DNA of 9,470 nt, from NCBI GenBank assembly GCA_913056505.1, contig CAJXLZ010000026.1:1-9470 (forward strand). Reading direction: 5' to 3'. Under the pieces are notes generated by a model that saw only the letters and a list, made by a program, of their open reading frames with translations, made no database searches and was not told the DNA's origin. The translations under genes and the position numbers were made by a program. The DNA comes from an uncultured Desulfurellaceae bacterium (GTDB taxonomy: Bacteria; Campylobacterota_A; Desulfurellia; Desulfurellales; Hippeaceae). Below are positions 5,369-9,470 of the stretch, piece by piece. The stretch's first letter is position 1; the number at the start of each line of letters is the position of its first letter.

Positions 5369-7914
5369 CGGAGTACCTCGTATATTCTGCTTTTAATAAG
5401 ATCAATTTTTTTCTTGGAATATATCTTTCTTGAATTTGTATCTATTACATAAAATGTATCCACAGCAATTTCACCTTTTGTGTCCAAGATAAACATCCCT
5501 ATAAACAGGTTGAACTCTAAAAATACACTCGTTATATCGTATAAAAGTCCCATCCTATCTGGTGCATATATAGTTATCGATGTATATATATCACTTGCTT
5601 CATTATCTACCGTCAAATTAATTTTGTCAATGGAAAGTGCAATTCTTGCTTTTTGTGCTCTACTCAAGAATTTTTCATTTCTGCGCTTAATACATTCATC
5701 CAAGGATATTTTTTTAGAATCTACATCTTCAATAAAATTATCTATAATCTTGGGCGATAATTCTTTCTTTTTATAATAAACATTAAACACATTGATAATC
5801 ATATCGTTTTTTAAGGTGTAGGATTTTCCTGAAATGATATTCACATCCTTACATACCGATATGCCGGTGAGTTTATTGAAAAATCCGAATTCATTTTTAT
5901 AATAGGCAAATAGCTTTGATATGCCGTGATCTTTTGCATATACCTTTATTGCTTTGCCCGTACCATCTATTGTCTTAATAAAATCATACAGCGTGTCAAA
6001 GTTCTCATCATTGAATATGCTGTTGGGCAATATATCGAGTATGCTATGTTCGTCCAATAGCTGTCTCATTCTCCTTTTTGTTTCCTTGACATGCAGTTCT
6101 AAGAATTCATAATAATTTTTGTTATCAAACGCATATAAAGTTTTAATGTAAAGGCTCTCTATGAGGTTTTCTCTCCATGTCGTCCACACATTATCATTAA
6201 CTGCATTCATATCTGCAAAGGTCATTAGCATAAGCATATTGAGTTTATCTTTACTGTCCACAATATTTATAAAATCCTGTAGCGTTTTAGGGTCATCTAT
6301 ATCTTTTGTGGATATAGTTTGATTAATTAACAGATGGTGTTTTATGAGAAAAACTAATTTGCCTTTTAAATCATCCCCTATACCCAATCTGTCTGCTATG
6401 TGCTTTGATAACTCCGCACCTACAAGCTCATGATTTTCGGCTTTAATTTTTCCTATATCGTGCAAAATCAAAGATAGCCTCAAAATAAATAAATTATGCT
6501 TGCTTAAGCTGCAAAGTATATTCTTTAAACGTGTAAGAAAATTTTCAGAGGCATCATCAGCATATAAAAGTTCATCAAGATATTCCAAAGCTTTAATTGA
6601 GTGCTCGTCCACTGTATATTTATGATATAGGCTATATTCCGATAAACAGCATATATTTCCAAACTCCGGAATGTATTTATCTATTAAGCCTATTTCATGC
6701 ATTTTCTTAATTTGCTTATTAATTGTCTTATCAAGCGATAAAATTTCCTTAAATATAAAAGATAGATATCTATTATCCTTCTTTGCGGAACTATATTTTA
6801 AAACAATCTTGTGCGCAATATTTAACGAATATGCTTCTATAGGAACACCATATAAAGCGGAATAATAGAACAGCAAAAATATATCTTCTACCCTTTCTAT
6901 TTCTTTATAAAAACCTATTTTGCCACCCTTTATTACTATTTTGTCGTCTATTTTAAAAGAGTGCGTATTAATGTTAACCGATTTTTTCAATTCAAACAAC
7001 TCTAAATATTTCAAAACAACTATCTTTAGACCTATAGTATGATAATAGTACTTACGCATAAGCTTTTCGCTTGCAGAACTATTTTTTGAATTTTTGTATC
7101 CCATTTCATAAGCAATGCTTTCCCTCATATCTAAATGGAGTATATCGGTCTCTTTGCCTGTCTCAAAATGTAACGTATTCCTTAACTGCCACAAAAAATA
7201 GAGAGCATTCCTTAATCTTTGGTAATCCTCACTCTCTAATATTTTTCTTCTTTTCATATCAAGAGCATTTTTTGTATGAAAAATTGCCTTTGATACCCAG
7301 ATAAGCGTATTGTAGTCCCTAAGTCCCCCGACACCTTCTTTAATGTTAGGCTCAAGAACAAATACCGTATTGCCGAATTTTTTATGTCTTACCTTAAGAA
7401 ACGATATCTTATTTTCAACAAATAGTTCCACATTTTTATCTATTATATCTTTTTGTAAAATTTTATTGTATTCATTAAATAATTTTTTGCTTCCACAAAC
7501 AAACCTTGAATCGAAAAGCGATGTTTTTATCATATCATCTTCTTCAGAAAGATTTACGCATTCCGAGATCGTTCTCACAGATACACCGCATTCATAATCC
7601 AAGGCATACAGAACATCGCCTACTATTCTCACATCCTCGTCAGAAACTGATGATCTATCTTTTACAAGCACCATTATGTCTATATCTGACCTTGGATTTA
7701 ATTGTTTTCTTCCATATCCTCCTAAAGCAACAATAGAAAAATCTTTTATTTTCTCTCTAAGAAATTTAAAGCTTAACGCTTTCATCAAGTTATCCACCCA
7801 TTGTGTATGCTCTTTTACGATATACCGCACTTTTCCACGTTTTTTATTAAGGGTTTTGAGTCTATCGAATAGCTCTTTCTTAGATTTCTTTGCTTCCTCT
7901 ATAAATATCTTCAT
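5365..7914 (-). CDS. glnD: Bifunctional PII uridylyltransferase / uridylyl-removing enzyme
   Basis: The glutamine sensor that uridylylates PII proteins (GlnB/GlnK) when nitrogen is scarce and removes UMP when glutamine is high. At 849 aa it is near the usual size. The nucleotidyltransferase domain (about 55-200) has GGYGRKQLNPRSDID (65-79) with catalytic Asp77 and Asp79, followed by EPNIKEGVGGLRD (188-200). The HD domain (about 430-570) has DEHSIKAL (436-443), LHDIGKIK (484-491, His485-Asp486), LIKHHLL (523-529) and a later Asp568. Two C-terminal ACT domains follow: a divergent first one (about 655-712, with LTGISVCKDVNIISGKSYT) and a clear second one (about 778-849, APDRMGLLYDITSVF). The start is ATG at 7914; a stop lies just upstream in frame, so it cannot be extended. 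No Shine-Dalgarno sequence precedes it, and the ATG overlaps the end of a 60-aa ORF by 4 bp, so coupling is possible. Confidence 0.96.
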   Translation of the reverse strand: MKIFIEEAKKSKKELFDRLKTLNKKRGKVRYIVKEHTQWVDNLMKALSFKFLREKIKDFSIVALGGYGRKQLNPRSDIDIMVLVKDRSSVSDEDVRIVGDVLYALDYECGVSVRTISECVNLSEEDDMIKTSLFDSRFVCGSKKLFNEYNKILQKDIIDKNVELFVENKISFLKVRHKKFGNTVFVLEPNIKEGVGGLRDYNTLIWVSKAIFHTKNALDMKRRKILESEDYQRLRNALYFLWQLRNTLHFETGKETDILHLDMRESIAYEMGYKNSKNSSASEKLMRKYYYHTIGLKIVVLKYLELFELKKSVNINTHSFKIDDKIVIKGGKIGFYKEIERVEDIFLLFYYSALYGVPIEAYSLNIAHKIVLKYSSAKKDNRYLSFIFKEILSLDKTINKQIKKMHEIGLIDKYIPEFGNICCLSEYSLYHKYTVDEHSIKALEYLDELLYADDASENFLTRLKNILCSLSKHNLFILRLSLILHDIGKIKAENHELVGAELSKHIADRLGIGDDLKGKLVFLIKHHLLINQTISTKDIDDPKTLQDFINIVDSKDKLNMLMLMTFADMNAVNDNVWTTWRENLIESLYIKTLYAFDNKNYYEFLELHVKETKRRMRQLLDEHSILDILPNSIFNDENFDTLYDFIKTIDGTGKAIKVYAKDHGISKLFAYYKNEFGFFNKLTGISVCKDVNIISGKSYTLKNDMIINVFNVYYKKKELSPKIIDNFIEDVDSKKISLDECIKRRNEKFLSRAQKARIALSIDKINLTVDNEASDIYTSITIYAPDRMGLLYDITSVFLEFNLFIGMFILDTKGEIAVDTFYVIDTNSRKIYSKKKIDLIKSRIYEVLR
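5375..5379 (-). promoter_or_regulatory. GAGGT ribosome binding site for the PilZ gene
   Basis: GAGGT on the minus strand lies in the last codons of glnD, 6 nt before the TTG at 5368. Good spacing plus the 4-bp stop/start overlap support TTG as the start over the ATG eight codons downstream. Confidence 0.55.
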
Positions 7915-8093
7915 AACAATTTTTCTATTTTATCTGCTTTCATTAAATTATCTCTGATAACGTATCCTAATCTTGCGGTTTTAAATAAGGCAAAATATAA
8001 AAATTCTGCTCTTGCATTGTGTTTTAAGCTATTATTGATATATGCAAAGTTGCTTAACAGTTCCAATGTGATCAAGTTGTAAATCTTCTGCAT
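7911..8093 (-). CDS. Possible small hypothetical protein (60 aa) in front of glnD
   Basis: An unrecognised 60-aa ORF in the gap between yebC and glnD. It starts at ATG 8093 and stops at a TGA that overlaps the glnD ATG by 4 bp (ATGA). The sequence has no signal peptide, Cys motif or clear membrane span. It is rich in Leu, Lys, Ala and Asn and its second half (AEFLYFALFKTARLGY onward) looks helical. For: the exact ATGA overlap, the lack of any ribosome binding site for glnD (which would need coupling), and amino-acid use like that of real proteins. Against: no ribosome binding site for this ORF either, its small size, and no recognised family. It could equally be the glnD leader with a chance ORF. 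Confidence 0.35.
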   Translation of the reverse strand: MQKIYNLITLELLSNFAYINNSLKHNARAEFLYFALFKTARLGYVIRDNLMKADKIEKLL

Positions 8094-8248
8094 AAAAAGT
8101 TTGCTAATTTTATATTTTTGAGAAATGTAACTTCATACATATAAGATAAGTTAGCCACATACATTTCTTAGATTCGACTAAAATTTTACTCAGTAATTAA
8201 AAAGGTAGAATTATGTTATCAAGTATGCCTGCATTTTCCCCATAACAA
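8094..8248 (-). other. AT-rich intergenic region between yebC and the glnD cluster
   Basis: Together with the doubtful small ORF this forms the only long gap (334 bp) between recognised genes, so a promoter for the glnD cluster would be expected here. TTGATA near 8223-8218 resembles a -35 box, and TAAAAT/TATAAA hexamers occur further down, but none pair at 16-18 bp with both halves matching. I do not call a promoter. A weak TTATG/CATAA inverted pair after the yebC stop is followed at a distance by five T, not a convincing terminator. No tRNA or riboswitch is recognised. An inverted repeat is listed separately. Confidence 0.5.
8121..8168. repeat. Nested inverted repeat upstream of the glnD cluster
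   Basis: AGAAATGTA (8121-8129) and TACATTTCT (8160-8168) are perfect 9-bp inverted copies. Inside them, TAACTT (8128-8133) and AAGTTA (8148-8153) are a second 6-bp pair. A folded transcript could form a 7-bp stem, an 8-nt bulge on one side, a 6-bp stem and a 14-nt loop. There is no U-run after it on either strand, so it does not look like a terminator. It could be a leader structure or a protein-binding site; chance in AT-rich DNA is not excluded. Confidence 0.4.
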
Positions 8249-9001
8249 CTACTCAAATTTCTCCATTATTTCATCAGGTATATCGAAATTTGCATAAACA
8301 TTTAATACATCATCATCTTCATCAAGCATATTCATCAATTTCAGCATACTCTCTGCTTTGCCATTATCTAGTTTAACCATAGTTTGAGGTATCTTTGTTA
8401 ATTCGGCGCTAACAAATTCAAAACCTTTTTCTTCAAGCGCATTTTTTACAGCCATAAAGTCTTTGGTATCAGTGATTACTTCAAATACATTATCTTCTTC
8501 ATTGCTTCTTACATCCTGTGCGCCTGCATCCAAAGCTGCTTCAAATAGCTCTTCTTCATCTACTTTATCTTTATCTATTGATATATATCCCACACTATCA
8601 AACATCCACGACACACATCCGTTTTCCCCGAGACTGCCGCCGTACTTGCTCAATAAATGCCTTACTGACGCAGTAGTTCTTTGTTTGTTATCAGTGGTTG
8701 CTTCAATAATCATCGCAACACCGCCGGGGCCATATCCTTCATATGTTACATCTTCGTAAACAACGCCGGGCAACTCGCCGGTGCCTTTTTTAATAGCTTT
8801 CTCCACATTTTGTTTAGGCATATTTGCTTCTTTTGCTTTTTCTATAGCGAGTCTCAATCGGGGATTAGAATCCGGATCGCCACCACCCTCTTTCGCAGCT
8901 ATAGTGAGTTCTCTTATAAGTTTTGTAAATACAGCGCCTCTTTTACTATCCTCTTTAGCTTTTTTATATTTTATCGAGCTCCATTTATTATGACCCGACA
9001 T
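8249..9001 (-). CDS. yebC: YebC/PmpR/TACO1-family translation-associated protein
   Basis: A full-length (250 aa) member of the universal YebC/TACO1 family. These proteins were long annotated as transcriptional regulators; more recent work on the family links them to helping ribosomes through difficult, proline-rich stretches. Hallmarks: SGHNKWSSIKYKK (2-14), KRGAVFTKLIRELT (20-33), MPKQNVEKAIKKGTG (61-75), YEGYGPGGVA (87-96), TDNKQRT (103-109), GGSLGENGCVSWMF (121-134) and the acidic LDEDDDVLNVYANF (226-239). It starts at ATG 9001 with AGGGGTG (9007-9013) 5 nt upstream, 19 bp after the dcd stop, so it is probably co-transcribed with dcd. It is not followed by ruvC, a common neighbour elsewhere. 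Which role it has here, ribosome factor or regulator, cannot be told from sequence. Confidence 0.95.
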   Translation of the reverse strand: MSGHNKWSSIKYKKAKEDSKRGAVFTKLIRELTIAAKEGGGDPDSNPRLRLAIEKAKEANMPKQNVEKAIKKGTGELPGVVYEDVTYEGYGPGGVAMIIEATTDNKQRTTASVRHLLSKYGGSLGENGCVSWMFDSVGYISIDKDKVDEEELFEAALDAGAQDVRSNEEDNVFEVITDTKDFMAVKNALEEKGFEFVSAELTKIPQTMVKLDNGKAESMLKLMNMLDEDDDVLNVYANFDIPDEIMEKFE

Positions 9002-9020
9002 TTGAACACCCCTTATAAAT

Positions 9021-9447
9021 CTAAATTTTGGCCAATGTCAATTCTTTCTGTTTTTGATATTTTCCCTTTTTATCTGCATAACTAATTTCACACTCTTCGT
9101 CACTCTCAAAAAATAGCACCTGTGCTATACCTTCATAAGCATATATTTTAGCAGGTATGGGTGTCGTATTACTTATTTCAATAGTTACATACCCTTCCCA
9201 CTCTGGCTCAAATGGCGTTACATTAACAATAATTCCACATCGTGCGTATGTAGACTTACCTACACATATAGTCAAAACACTTCTTGGTATCCTAAAATAT
9301 TCAACGCTTCTTGCAAGTGCAAAGCTATTTGGAGGAATAATACAGGTTTCTCCCTTGAAATCTACATAGTTTTTATCATCAAAGTTTTTAGGGTCAACCA
9401 CTGTGTTATTTACATTTGTAAATATCTTAAACTCGTCAGCTATACGC
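9021..9447 (-). CDS. dcd: dCTP deaminase, 5' end missing at contig edge
   Basis: Deaminates dCTP to dUTP (or dUMP in bifunctional relatives), feeding dTMP synthesis in the cytoplasm. Conserved segments, numbered from the apparent Met at 9449: ADEFKIFTNVN (4-14), CIIPPNSFALARSVEYFRIP (36-55), GKSTYARCGIIVNVTPFEPE (64-83), with the probable catalytic Glu91 in VTIEISN, and IAQVLFF (108-114). It belongs to the long, roughly 185-aa form of the family, so about 45 N-terminal residues are missing. The ATG at 9449-9447 is not the start: family members carry a Tyr-Asp-Val-Arg segment here, and two bases of that ATG belong to adapter sequence. Genuine coding sequence ends at 9447. The stop is 19 bp before yebC. 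Confidence 0.95.
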
Positions 9448-9470
9448 ATCTCGTATGCCGTCTTCTGCTT
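9448..9470. other. Illumina P7 / 3' adapter remnant at contig end
   Basis: The last 23 bases are identical to the Illumina 3' adapter that ends in TCGTATGCCGTCTTCTGCTT (9451-9470), preceded by ATC at 9448-9450. This is the reverse complement of the P7 flow-cell oligo. A 23-base exact match cannot reasonably be chance. The reading frame of dcd happens to stay open through it (encoding KQKTAYEM), which hides the artefact in gene calling. Confidence 0.95.

Noticed and set aside
8094..8230. Sigma-70 promoter for the glnD cluster
   Set aside because: Single hexamers resembling -35 or -10 boxes occur, as expected in AT-rich DNA, but no pair has acceptable matches at both boxes with 16-18 bp spacing.
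8186..8248. Rho-independent terminator after yebC
   Set aside because: The only pairing seen is a 5-bp AT-rich stem with a long loop, and the T-run is not adjacent to it.
9447..9449. ATG as the true start of dcd, giving a 142-aa protein
   Set aside because: Two of its three bases lie in the adapter sequence, and dCTP deaminases have about 45 further conserved residues upstream of this point.

Overview
The window is a compact, AT-rich stretch of a Gram-negative bacterial chromosome with every gene on the minus strand, so transcription runs from high to low coordinates. The organism makes an LPS inner core (Kdo activation by KdsB, heptose activation by RfaE1), uses c-di-GMP (PilZ protein) and regulates nitrogen through GlnD/PII. 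The low GC, the long-form dCTP deaminase and the short ArgA-type acetyltransferase fit low-GC lineages such as Deferribacterota or Desulfurella/Hippea-like bacteria, but this placement is a weak inference.

Layout, in transcription order. (1) 9447-8249: the 3' part of dcd, cut off at the right edge, then yebC 19 bp downstream. (2) 8248-7915: the only long gap between recognised genes. It holds a possible 60-aa ORF that overlaps the glnD start by 4 bp and an AT-rich inverted repeat; no convincing terminator or promoter was found. (3) 7914-83: a tightly packed cluster of glnD, a YcgR-like PilZ protein, rfaE1, kdsB, coaBC, hisD and a short ArgA-like GNAT. Junctions are 4-10 bp overlaps or gaps of 6-7 bp, and five of the seven genes appear to start with GTG or TTG. 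This looks like one operon read through by translational coupling. (4) 82-1: a short spacer ending in the possible first codons of another gene.

Functionally the cluster is a mosaic of housekeeping steps: nitrogen sensing (GlnD), a c-di-GMP effector, two sugar-activation steps for LPS inner core, coenzyme A synthesis, the last two steps of histidine synthesis and probably the first step of arginine synthesis. I see no CRISPR array, mobile element, toxin-antitoxin pair, defence island, tRNA or rRNA.

The most striking unexplained signal is technical. The last 23 bases (9448-9470) match the Illumina P7 / 3' adapter exactly, so they are very probably untrimmed adapter and not genome. The apparent ATG start of dcd straddles that junction and is not real. 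I found no convincing new biological system. The best leads are the glnD-PilZ coupling, the small ORF in front of glnD, and the altered CoA-binding loop in the acetyltransferase.
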